Of a stretch of DNA of 42,690 nucleotides, positions 1 through 11,700 are shown piece by piece; position 1 is the first letter of the stretch; each line of letters starts with the position of its first letter. The stretch spans positions 1 to 42,690 of the forward strand of contig QANT01004970.1 of the NCBI GenBank assembly GCA_003254885.1, in the 5' to 3' direction. Origin of the DNA: Purshia tridentata. Taxonomy: Eukaryota; Streptophyta; Magnoliopsida; Rosales; Rosaceae. The notes beneath the pieces were generated by a model, which was not told the origin of the DNA, ran no database searches, and saw only the letters and a list, made by a program, of their open reading frames with translations. A program made the position numbers and the translations under genes.

Positions 1-412
1 TATACTAATTTTATTTAATTGTATTTGTCTCCAGCACGCACTATAATCATCTTAACACATGAAACCTATTATAAAATTTGGTTTCTTCAATATTTTTTTT
101 ATCAATATAGTAGATTATATGTTAAATAAACATATAGTAAAGTTTCATTCAAAATTTCCGTATTTTAATAGTAATTTCCATCATTTCTCTCAAAACCCTA
201 GCGAAATCGAAATTTTCTCGAAATTTCCGTCGAAATTTCCGTCGAAACTTCCATCGAAAATTTCCACAGAACCGAAATTTAACTCCTTGCATATAAAACA
301 TATAATTTAATAAATATATGTTTTACCGTCGAAACTTCCATCGAAAATTTCCACAGAACCGAAATTTAACTCCTTGGTTGTGGCTTATTAATTAAGTACT
401 CTTATATTAAAT
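1..412. repeat. AT-rich repeat with a 51-bp direct repeat
   Basis: A 51-bp stretch at 239-289 is repeated at 326-376 (period 87), both ending in a GAAATTTAACTCCTTG motif. The sequence before it is built of degenerate TCGAAATTTCC units. A similar motif forms the terminal inverted repeat of the small element at 11917-12117, so this may be the right end of a related element. An open frame at 59-310 is low-complexity and I do not treat it as a gene. Confidence 0.6.
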
Positions 413-1689
413 ATAAAGTAAGTTTAGTTAGAGAAAAAATGCGTTATTGGTTCACCAACTTTACCATTTTTCCTAAACTGGTCAACTAATTATTTTTCGT
501 ATCGCATTGGTCCACAAATTCACTTTCATGCCCCAATTTCATCTTTTTCGTCAAGTTTGGCCTAATTAGTTATTAAAATATATCATGTGCCCTTTTATAA
601 GGACAAATATATCTTTTTCACACCAAGCCCACATTTATGGTACAAATATTAACCCTTAGAAGTGGAGATGTTTCATCTCTGTCAAATCAGACCAAGAGAT
701 TCGCTTTCTTTAAAAGGCGCAGAGAAAGTGAAGTCTATCCATTGCTTATGGGAAATTAGAGAATAAAACTCTTTGGGTCTGTCATACATTGCTAAATGGC
801 AAGGCTCACACCACATAAAGTACAAGATAACAAAATGTGAGGTTCATGGACCATTGTGTCTTGGTCGACTCACTTGTTGTTCTAACCTCACAGTTTCATG
901 AAGATAGGCTTCCTAAATTAGCTTGTTGCTTATTAAGGCAGTCTCCCTTAATTTTATCATTTGTAACAACTACGGTTTTTTTTTTGTCATTTTCTTTTGG
1001 CTTATCGTCTCATTTGCGAGTGATCTTGAGCTAATTGGCATTTGAGTTGTCTCCCTTCATCTTTCAATTGACACACTCCACGCTGATAGCCCAGCCCCTG
1101 GCCCCGACTTCTGCCTTTATAAGGAGAAGAAAAGAGAAAAGAAGAGACCCGATCTAGAAGCTAAGAAAAGTGACCCTGATCTGGAAGCCAAGAGAAGAGA
1201 CCCGATTCGAGAAAAGAAGAGGTGCTGGTGGCTGGACAAAGCAGATCCAAGCAGAGAAAAGACGCTGTTATCTAGAGAAGAGTCACAGTTCCTATGGGCG
1301 TAGGCAAAGACAATGAGAGTGACTAGCAGTGAGAGACGGAAAGAGACGGAGAAAGATAAAGAAGTTAGAATGTGGACCAGTAGGTATAATGTGGACCGAT
1401 AAGGATAAAGTAGGTATAATGTGGACCGATAAGGATAAAAATCAAGTGAACTTACTGGAAATCCAATAAAAAAGATTGAATATATAGGAACATGATAGTC
1501 CAAAAGTGGGTGTATTAATAATGATATGTTATATATTTTTTTTATCACTAAAAAATGTTACTCTACACAAACCCATTTAGACAATAAACGGTTTTATTGA
1601 CCAACTCTCTAACGATGCAGGGTTTTAAGAAGCTGGTTGATGTGTTTAGAAGATTTTTGAAATTTATAAACCCGATTGTAAACACTCTT
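413..1689. other. Intergenic, no gene recognised
   Basis: Only short frames without recognisable domains are present. The purine-rich part at 1117-1300 carries imperfect repeats of an AGAGACCCGATCTAGAAGC-like unit, which leaves a long low-complexity minus-strand frame (1117-1548) open. This looks like repeat-driven openness, not coding sequence. Confidence 0.5.
1380..1439. repeat. Two-copy 30-bp tandem repeat
   Basis: The unit GTAGGTATAATGTGGACCGA followed by TAAGGATAAA occurs at 1380-1409 and again at 1410-1439 without a change. A partial unit (TGTGGACCAG) precedes it. Confidence 0.85.
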
Positions 1690-2293
1690 AGCCCATTTGA
1701 ATAAGAGGTGATTTGGATTTGGATTTGGATTTAAGCTCTCCAAATTCAAATCCACTTATTTGATATAATTTAAAGGAGTGTATTTGGATTTAGCCCAAAT
1801 CCAAGATGGATTTGAGAAGGCTAAATCTTTGAATTTCAAATACATTTTCAACTAGGCATTTGAAATCCCACCATTTCACCTTCTCTCTCTATCCCTCACC
1901 TCTGGCCATAATTGCCGACAACCACTGCCGATCACCCTTAGGCAACTTTTTGGTGATTTTTCCAGCCACCACCGGCGACTTTGAGCGACTTTTTCGGCCA
2001 GTGCCGGTGACTTTCCGGTTGTAACTTTTCGATGACTTTTCCGGCCATCCTTCGACAACTTTTCTGGTCACTTTTCGGTAACTTTTTTGGCCACTCTCCG
2101 ACAACTTTTTTTATTTTTAATCATATATATCAATTCTTAAATTGTCAAAAAAAATTAAAAATTAAAATATTTTGTGAAATCCTCGTCTTTAAATTTTGTA
2201 TCCAAACAATAAAATTTCAAATCAAAAGATTTCAATTACATGAATTTCAAATATATAAATTTGAAATTTAAATTTAAGAATCCAAACAGCCCT
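1690..2293. repeat. Probable non-autonomous element with CCGG-rich core
   Basis: The left part is rich in GGATTTGGATTT and its complement. The right part is rich in AAATTTCAAAT and ends in CCAAACAGCCCTTA, a terminus often seen in plant hAT-like MITEs. The core (about 1896-2110) has degenerate repeats of an ACTTTTCCGGC-type unit. Clean terminal repeats and a target duplication were not found, so boundaries are approximate. The short minus-strand frames here follow the repeat and are not annotated. Confidence 0.4.
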
Positions 2294-2656
2294 TATAGTT
2301 CAAAAGATAATCTGTATTTGAGTCTAATATAAATAGTTTTCTATATATTATATAAGTTACATGCTATGCTATGCTATAACTAATATGTAGCCTGCATAAT
2401 TAATTCTTAAATTTTTTATACCATAAAAATCTAAAAGTAAAAAGTAAAAGACAAAGGTGAACCTCACCCAGACACTTCCCTCGCCTTCTCGCCGTGCTCT
2501 CACCACTGAGTCACAGTCGCGTCCTCTAGTTGTCTCGCCACCATCCTCTCTCTATCTCACTGTTCTCACCTATCGTCGCCTGCGTGGGACTGTGGGACTC
2601 GGAAGCGAGCGGAGAAACCCTACTCATCTTCATCCCCATTTGCGAAATCAGTAGTA
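2294..2656 (+). promoter_or_regulatory. Promoter and 5' leader of the ALADIN gene
   Basis: An AT-rich stretch to about 2450 is followed by a C/T-rich, GC-richer leader from about 2455 to the ATG at 2657. The leader resembles a plant 5' UTR in base composition. The transcription start cannot be fixed from sequence, and I see no ATG-initiated upstream frame of note. Confidence 0.4.
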
Positions 2657-2720
2657 ATGCCTTCCTTTCCTCAGCCCGGTTCTGTCACCATTTGCGAAAT
2701 CAATCGTGAACTCAGTAAGG

Positions 2721-2763
<43 letters not shown>

Positions 2764-5700
2764 CTTATACAGTATACTGATATACTTCATGTATAATTAT
2801 CTACAGTCACTGCTGAGAGCCTATCGGACGATGGAGCCAATGACACTTATGGAAAGATTCTTGTTAGTAATCAGTATTACTATCTTACTACATTCTGATT
2901 CTTTCTTTAATGTTCAGATTCTGTGTTCTTCGTTGTATGCATTGGCAGCGATGTTCTGTGACACTGCTTGGTTGTGCAGGGAATGGTATTCAGCCCCATT
3001 TCGTTTCATTCTGATCAGCTACTGCGGCGCCCACCGAGTCCCGACGACCACAACGCCCAACAAGTTGCATTACCAAAGGGAATTCTACAAAAATTCCAGG
3101 GGATTCTCAATCTCACATCTATCTTCCATCCTAATCAGGTCTGTTACATTTTCTTTTCTTTATTACTAATCACCCAATTGTGCACTTTTTGTTTTGTTTT
3201 TTCCATTTTTCTATAATATAGACATAATTACAGCTACAATGACCTCGGTGGTTATTGAATTTATGTATGGGCTTCTGGCAGAGTCATTACCCGTGGAGTC
3301 CAGTTAGGCATTATCTACTTAAGAACACAAATGTCATGTTGAACTTGAGAAATTATTGTGCAAGACAATCAGATAATCTAACATGACTATACTGATTAGC
3401 TCTGGCTGCTTAACTTGTTATTATGAATTGAATAACAATAACATACGTTTCAAAGGCACCACTTGTGAAGCAAGTGCATGCCGACTTGTAGATGAGAAAG
3501 TGGTAAAAGGCTTCTTAATTCTATGTCCTCAATTACTAAACTTGTAGGTAAACTTGTTACCAGAAGTCGATCTTCAAGGAGTGAGCTGGCACCAGCATAA
3601 ACATATTATAGCGTTTATATCTGGCCGAAATCAAGTTACAATTCGTGATTACGAGGATTCAGGTTAGGCGCTTAACTAGTTATTGTTTTCAATGATTTAA
3701 ATTTTTTCTCTGCTAATTTTGTTGGCTTTTTTTTTGTTAGAGTTTTCCATTTTACTTGACTCATATACTTGCCAATGAAATTTTTACTTCATCAGAAGGG
3801 AAGGAGCCATGCATTTTGGTCAGTGAGTCCCAGATAGATGTCAAGGTACTTGAGTGGAGGCCAAATGGCGGGCGAACACTTTCCGTAGCATGCAAGCGAG
3901 TATCACAATTTCTACACAGGATTTTTATGTACATTTTATGTATTTATAGAGGTTATTGGCTTTTAAGACTGAATTTTTCTCTTAATATGGGATTTACAGT
4001 GGTGGAATTTGCATTTGGGCTGTGTCTTTCCCGGGACGTACAGCATCTGTGAGATTTGGTGCTTCGTCCTTCTTGGGAACTCGCTCTAGAGGTTCAGGAA
4101 TCCGATATAATTTGGTGGATTTTCTTCGAAGTCATAACGAGGAACAGATTAATGCACTGTCATGGAGTCCTGATGGAAGATATCCAAAAATTAATGTTCT
4201 GGGCTTCAATTATTGTTAAATTGATAAGACTCTGCATGGAAATGGAGGCTTTCTTGCAGTTTAGTATTGTCATATGTATCTGCATAGTTTATTAAAAAAG
4301 TTTGAGAAAAGATTTTGTTTTCATTTTATTGCAGTAATCCACATAAATTTACATGCTTATAGTATTATGTTTCGGTATCAATTTTCTTTTCATATGTATA
4401 TATATGTGGATAATATAGATACTCAAGCAGGAAAAAAGGCTCTGTTTTCATTGCTTTGTAAAAAAGGCTTTATTTTTAGATTAATTTTTACCCTGAGTTT
4501 TGTTCAGTAGTGCTATATAAGATTTCCTTGACATGAACTCACATATTTGGCATCTGGATCTTATGAGAGCTCGTCATTTACCATATGGGATGTTGCTCAA
4601 GGTATTCATCATATATTACCCTTGATTATTACTATTGTTTCATAGTGAGTTCTTTCTTGGATGTTCACCTCACCAAAACTGTCGTGTAGCTTGCTAAATG
4701 ACTCTGACGAAAACAAAAGCTTGCTAAATGACTTTGTTAGCTATTAGATGACATTATTTTCTTTTTTTACTCCGTGTTAAACTTGATGTTTGTTTCTCAT
4801 AATTAGCATGCTAATTACATCACCACGACCATTACTTGTATTTTTATTATTACAGTTGTTTTTTTTTGTCATTATTTATTATTACAATTGTTACTGATGA
4901 ATATAATTTCAAATGGGAGTTGGTAAAGGCTCCATTCAAAATTGCTCTGTAAGAGCCTGTATGTGCTTTTCTTTTAGATAGGAGACAATTGTTTGTCTGG
5001 TAAATTTTACCTAGGTGCTTTGCTGTGTTTTCGGTGCTTTTGAAAATAATTTTAGGAATTACTTTTCAAAAGCTGCTTGTGCTTGAGCAGATTATGAAAT
5101 TATTGTGGGTCTTTCTCTCCTCCTAATGCCCTCTATTCAGGACCTATTGTTTATTTATGTTTATTTTATCTTTCTGATGAATGATGAGATGTTTTATTTT
5201 CTTGAAGAAAAAAAAGTAAACTCTACCTTGTGAGCTTATTATTTAATTTACTTATATACTTTCTCAGGGCTTGGGACACCCATTCGTAGGGGACTAGGTG
5301 GCATATCACTGCTGAAGTGGTCACCAACTGGCGATTACTTTTTTTCGGCAAAATTGTACTTTCATCTTTTGAATTATTGCACTATGATTTGGTTTGTATT
5401 AAACTTAATTGAACATGGAACCAGTTTAGGATGAATAAGCTGATCATTCTGTTCTTTTACAGTGATGGAACATTTTATCTTTGGGAGACAAATACATGGA
5501 CATCTGAACCATGGTCTTCTACTAGCGGCTTTGTTAAGGTAAACAAAAATGATATTTATATATTTTGTAGATGCATATTATTATTATTATTATTATTTCT
5601 TGAAGTGATGCATATTAACTTATTTCTTAATTTGAAGCCCATTTTCTTGAAAACCAACATCCTCTTATTGCTATTAATCGACACATTTTAGGAGTCTTCC

Positions 5701-8700
5701 AAAACCTCTATGTTCTACTCCTTGACCTTCATTAATTCCAGTTCTACATAAACCTTCATCTTCTTGACTTTGCTTTCAAATACATCTGGGGTGAACAAGG
5801 CTTCCATAACCAGCTTCTTAGCGCTTTGACTGGCATGTAACCCTTTTTCCCTAAACAATTGTCATATTCCTTATGCTGGTAGTGTGGAAAGTTTATACTA
5901 CCCCCTTTATGAGAAAACTTCGGAATTGCTCTAATTCTCACATTGATGTTCTGCCCATTACAATTTAATTCCAATCCTGTAATGATGCCTTGAGTTTTTT
6001 CCAACTTTGATATGGGCTTCAAATATTAGATAAATCCTCTGCTTTCCATCTACCTCTAAAAGTCCTCTGCAATAATTCCCAATTTTCTCCAAAATGTCTT
6101 TATACCATAAGAAAACTGGTAGCCCACCTATCCCAATCCAACCTCTCCGAAACAAGAATCTGATACTGATTGAATTGTACTGTCAAATAAAGTAAGAATT
6201 TTCCTTAAACTGTCTAATGAATTTCTGGTTACTTTGCCTCCCTCAACCTGTCTTTCAATTGCCTGGGACTGCCCAACTCTACTGCTATCTGATAGTCCTC
6301 TTGGTAGTCTTGATAGCTACCGCAAAATTTTTCTCCTCATCTAAGAAAAAAACACTTTCTGTTCAACTTTAGAATCCCTTCCAGATGCGTGAAGCTAAAG
6401 TTGCCCATCCCTTTTCCACCCTTGGAACTCTCTCTCTCACACTTCGTCCTCTCTCTCGCTCTCTCTAATGGATCTTTCTCCCCTATATGGTAATCCCTCC
6501 TTCGTGCAGCTCATTGAAAAGCACATTTAGTTGAACAGAAAGTTCAATGTCACAATTTTCACTATTTATACTTATTGTGTCTTTTTATACTAGGGAGCAT
6601 CATGGGATCCTGATGGGCGTATGATACTTCTTGCTTTCTCTAAATCTTCAACTTTGGGTTCCATTCACTTTGCTTCGAAGCCTCCATCACTGGGTATGCT
6701 AGCTTACTTTCAAGTTCTTATTTTTGAGCCAATTGACATGTAGTATAAGCCTTTTGATCTCAAATAGGGGAACTACTTTTTTGGTCGCTGTATTTCGGCC
6801 GGAAACACATTTTGTGCTCCTGGTTTTAATGTTCCCAATTTGGTCCATGTATTTTGTATTGTTTGCAATCTTAGGACAATTATAACAAAACCCAAATCTT
6901 TAATTTGAGGATAAATTATCCATTTTATTTCAAGAAAAATTTTGTCAGAGGATTGAAACACCATCTTATGGGCTTTCTAAAACTAATTTCAATACATAGG
7001 GACCAAAAAATGTAGTTTACCCGTATTTGCTGCTTTTTTGTTTTCCTTTTTTAATATACTTAATTGACTCGAAAAAATTGTTAAACTTAACAATTGGAAG
7101 GGCATTTAGCTTATTTGGAATAAGTTTGGCTTTGCTTAATTCTAATGGAAACTAGTTCAAGAAATCTTAGAAAGAAAAGAAAACTGTAGACATAGAAGAT
7201 GAAATTTTAGAGAAGACACCGATGACTCCCAGCTTGGTGCAAATAGAATCAAAAGCAGTCTCTGGAAGTGCCATAATGAAGATGTCAGCCAACTAATTTC
7301 CAGATGGCACAAATGGCAGCTTGGTGCAAATAGAATCAAAAGCAGTCTCTGGAAGTGCTAAAAAGAAGCTGTCAGCCAACTAATTTTGAGAGGGCACTAA
7401 TGGAGTTACAATTTCGTATGTTTCCCACTTTAGAACGAATGAAATCATAACCAATTTCAACTTGTATTGTCCTTTTCTGAAATACTAGGTTATTGCCAAT
7501 CTGAGTAGCCGTGTGCTTATTACAGTATAGAGTCGGATCTTGTATTAAATTCCAAACTGTTGTAGAAGATTTCTGAACGCAGTTTAGTTCACAAGCTGTG
7601 CCCATTATTGCACAATACTCGGCCTCAGTGCTAGAGCAGGCTGCTTCTTACTCCTCCAAGTTACACTATAATGGTATAAGTGGTCGTTGATCTTCTAGTT
7701 GAGGAGAACTTGTCCAGTCTGCATTAACAATCCCTCATTATGAAGATTCTCTAGAGATTGATATGGAGTATTTCAGAATGTTTGTAGCTGCATTCATGTG
7801 ATGAACCTGTGAGTTGGGCAGTGATTGCATAGGAGGTATCCAGTTGAGTGATGGTAAAGTAAATTAGCTTACCTACAAGTCTCCTATACATCTCAGGATC
7901 ATCAACTAATTCCCCCACATCAGGCATCAATATCTGTCTAGTCTCCTTAGGTGTGACCATAGGCGTTGATCGAAGATAGCCTTTCACTCCCAGTAATAAC
8001 AATGCCATCCACATAGACAACAAAAATCACAATGCTAAGCTTTGTCATTTTGATGAGCACAATGAACTTGGCTTCTAGTCTTGCCATGAGTAACCACTAC
8101 TGATGTGGACATCGTTGACAAACCATTTAATGTTTACCAACAAAGAAGATGGAAGAAAAGATCATGTAATTCAACTTTATCTTTGTGGTTGGATTAGTTT
8201 TCTGAATTGTTTGTTTCCTGTGTTGTTTTTTCAGTTTTCCTATTTTAAGAAGGATTTTGTTTGAGTTCCTATTTTTATTGGGATTGTCTTTATTTTCTTT
8301 CCTATTTCTAGTTGGATTAGGATTTCTATCCTATAATAGATTTGCTTTCATATTTTCCGTTGGATTGAAGTCTTTATAAGACCTCTTTGTACCTCTTGGA
8401 GGACAGATTATGGAGTAATCAAGTATTCTGAATTCGATTTCCTGTGATGGGAGTGTTTTTGGTGTGAAGCCCCTGGAGTGATTCCAGTTGTCTTTTGTTT
8501 CCGTTTTTTGTGTTTTGCTTCCTCTAGTTTATCTAAACCCTGTTTCCCAGCTTCATCCTACATCAACTAATTTGCTAAAAATTGTCGAGCCATGCTTGGG
8601 AAGCCTGTTATGACTTGCCTTTTATGCACTTACATGTATTTATACCCAATGCCGACTAGCATTAATGGTTCCCAATTACAAAGAGGATGTTTAATTTACT

Positions 8701-11700
8701 TATAAATAGCTGTTGGCATTTATAGACTAATAAATGTGTGAATGCAATGTGTGCACATCTTCTGATGCATGTACATTCTTAATAAATGTCTGAAGCAAAC
8801 TTTGGAAACTCCAAAATTATTACAACTTAATTGATGCATTTACAAGTAATGTATTCCTTGGACTGTGAAAAATCTCAAAAAGCACTACTTCGGCTGCTGG
8901 AGATACTACTTGGACTGCTGGAAAATGCTGTAAGGTTGCCTACATCACTGTTCAATATGCACTCAGTCCAACCACAAAGATAGAGCTGGATTGTGTGATC
9001 TCTTCTTCCATCTCTTTTGCTCATAAACCCTAAATGATCTGATATTGATGCCCTCATCAGTTCTCTATTAAAACAGGAAATTTTATCATATTACCGTGCA
9101 ACAACCTTATTGCCAAAGACAATAAGAAAGCTCATGTGATGAATGCAAAATTCTCATGTAATTACCAATTCCAGTGTCATATCAGCAGAATAAAATGTAT
9201 TTCACTGTACAATATATGCTATTTTTGACAGATTGGTAATAAATTGTTTGTCATGTAGGAAAAAAGAACATGCAAAATGTGCTTTTCTTATGAATGTCAA
9301 TATTTTCATGATGGATAACAGCTTTCAAATGCCATCGAAGAAATATTTTCTTGATCTTAATGATCTTAATTTTTCAGATGCGCACCTATTACCTGTTGAA
9401 CTACCAGAGATTGTATCCTTAACAAACAGGTATAGATAAAATCATTTTTTTATTTTTTATTATTTTCAGTATTTGGACTGTTCTATGAGTGTTTATTCAA
9501 CAATGTTTCATTTAATGGGCTTTCTTCATCGAAACTGTATTATTATTACAATTATGAGTGTTTTCAAAGGCAGTGGTCAGACATGCGTTTGGGCAAGGCA
9601 GTGTAATCAGTAGCATAAATCACAGAAAGTGTATGCCTTGTAGATGGGGCGGCATCTGGTGGCTGCTTAATTGCAGAGCTGTGCTTCGAGAAGGAAGAGG
9701 CAAATGCCTCTCAAACAAGAAGATCCAACTTTTTCTGAAAATTTTTAGACAAACTGTGCCATTTCATTTTGAATCTTGTTTATAAACTTTTTTCCCCTCG
9801 TGTTTTACTTGTTCATGTTTTAAAAGAAAAAATTGTGGCATTTTCTTGGTCAGGTTATAAACTTTTTCTTCCCTTTCCTCCCACCCAATAGAAGCGCAAT
9901 CCCTAAATTAGGTTATCAAACCTGTATTCCTCCTCCCAACAGATGTGGACCTCTCAGCTTCCCACCTTGGTCCAGTTCATGCCACCTCGACTCTCTCTCT
10001 CCCTCTCCTCTTTCCTCTGTTTCAATCTGAAGAAGGCAGTAGCTCCACACCTCGCAGCTTAGTTCTACTTTTTCATCAGTTTGAACTAGGTGTACAAGCA
10101 CTGGAGTTAGAAAGATGATTTTATAATCATGTTAATAATATATATAGCAAGAAATAGCACAAGAGTAAGAAAAGATAATTATGCTTGAATGAGAATAATA
10201 CCTTATTTTAATTATTTTATGTATTTTTGTAAATATAATAATTCAATACCTGAAAGCCTTACACCTTGAGGCTTATGCCTCGCCTTGTGAGACATAAAAC
10301 GACTTGCCTCCGAAACCACTGATTACTGAATTTTTTTTTTTCTTAGAGTTTAGAATTCATTACAACAAATTTGGCACCTAATGAGTTGGATGTTGGAAGT
10401 GATTCAATTTTGATATCTTCATTATCAGTTTTGATGGCATCCGTGGTATATTTGCTGTAATGTCTGGAGTGTCTAGTAGCAGGGCAGCTTCCTTTATTGG
10501 TAGTCTTGACATGCCACATTTGCTCTTGCATAATTTCAAGATTTACTTGTTAATGATACTAAACAAGAAAATTGGAGATTGTCGTTTCTCAAATTCAATT
10601 TTTCTCAAAGTACTAAGTTTAATTTCTGGTGCATTGCATTTATTTACCTTTTGTGTTAATTTTATTTTATTTTTGAGGGACAAATCTTGTAGTATATTAT
10701 TTCAAATTACAGTTGCAAGTTAGAAAACCTTGGGGTAGATGTTTTGTATATATACCACTTTTTACATGGTAATGTTTGTCCAAGACAGTTCTGATATTTT
10801 ATCTCCTCCAGTCGGGGCATTGAGAAGATAGCTTGGGATGCTTCAGGAGAGCGGTTGGCTGTTTCTTTTAAAGATGGTGATGAATTATACAGGGGTCTGA
10901 TTGCAGTTTATGATGTTAGAAGGACTCCTCTCATCTCTGCATCATTAATGTGAGTTGGTTATTCGTTTTGTTTTTGTTGTAGTTGCCATTGCCAATTATG
11001 TTTCCTTTTTTTTTTTCCTTTTTTTTTTCTTCTTTTTTATATTGCCCAAATGCTGAACTTTATTATCTACTTATGATGTACTCTATGAATACAGTGGGTT
11101 TATTAGAGGACCCGGGGACAATCCAGAGCCTGTGGCATTTTCATTTCATGACAAGTTTAAACAGGGACCACTGCTTTTTGTGGTATGTCCTATTCAATTC
11201 TGTGTTTTGTGCAAGGTTGAAAATATTGGTCCTCAAATGGACGTATATATCGATGGATATATTGATATCAGAAAATATTCGTGCAAGTCAATGAGAACCT
11301 ATAGTTTACTTATAGGGATAGGATCATGGGACAAATATTTTGACAAACACTTCAACAATCATTGATTTGTAAATGCATATGATCTCCTTGCGCAAGCATA
11401 TATGATGTAGTTTCTAGTGTGTACTTTTGTACAAAATTCTTCTTATTGAATCTTTTTTCTTTTTGGTAAACAAACCAAACAAGTAAATTAACCAAGAGGC
11501 AAAAGGCATGTAGAAAGTTTAGATATTGTTGTATTAAATTTCAATGTGTTCATGTGTTTTTTTTTTTTTTTAAATGATTAGTACCAATTATTTTTGGTAT
11601 ACAACTTATGCAATTTAGACTAACTGGTGTTTACTTTTGCAGTGCTGGAGTAGTGGAGTTTGCTGTACCTACCCTCTCATATTTCGTTCCCATGCTCTTC

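Noticed and set aside
1117..1548. 143-codon minus-strand frame
   Set aside because: Built from purine-rich and 30-bp tandem repeats; low-complexity Leu/Ser-rich product without a domain; no promoter or splice context.
1876..2104. Overlapping minus-strand frames rich in GKS/KSP words
   Set aside because: They follow degenerate CCGG-rich repeats in two frames at once, a sign of repeat, not of coding.
2457..2654. 65-codon frame just before the ALADIN ATG
   Set aside because: It opens with GTG, not ATG, and lies in the probable leader; it is unlikely to be translated.
3900..3999. GT donor at 3900 for ALADIN intron 5
   Set aside because: It has the wrong phase for the only good acceptor (3998-3999) and would frameshift the WD domain; the GC donor at 3896 fits.
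239..7403. Two tandem repeats with the same period of 87 bp (239/326 and 7231/7318)
   Set aside because: The units share no sequence, so the equal period appears to be coincidence.
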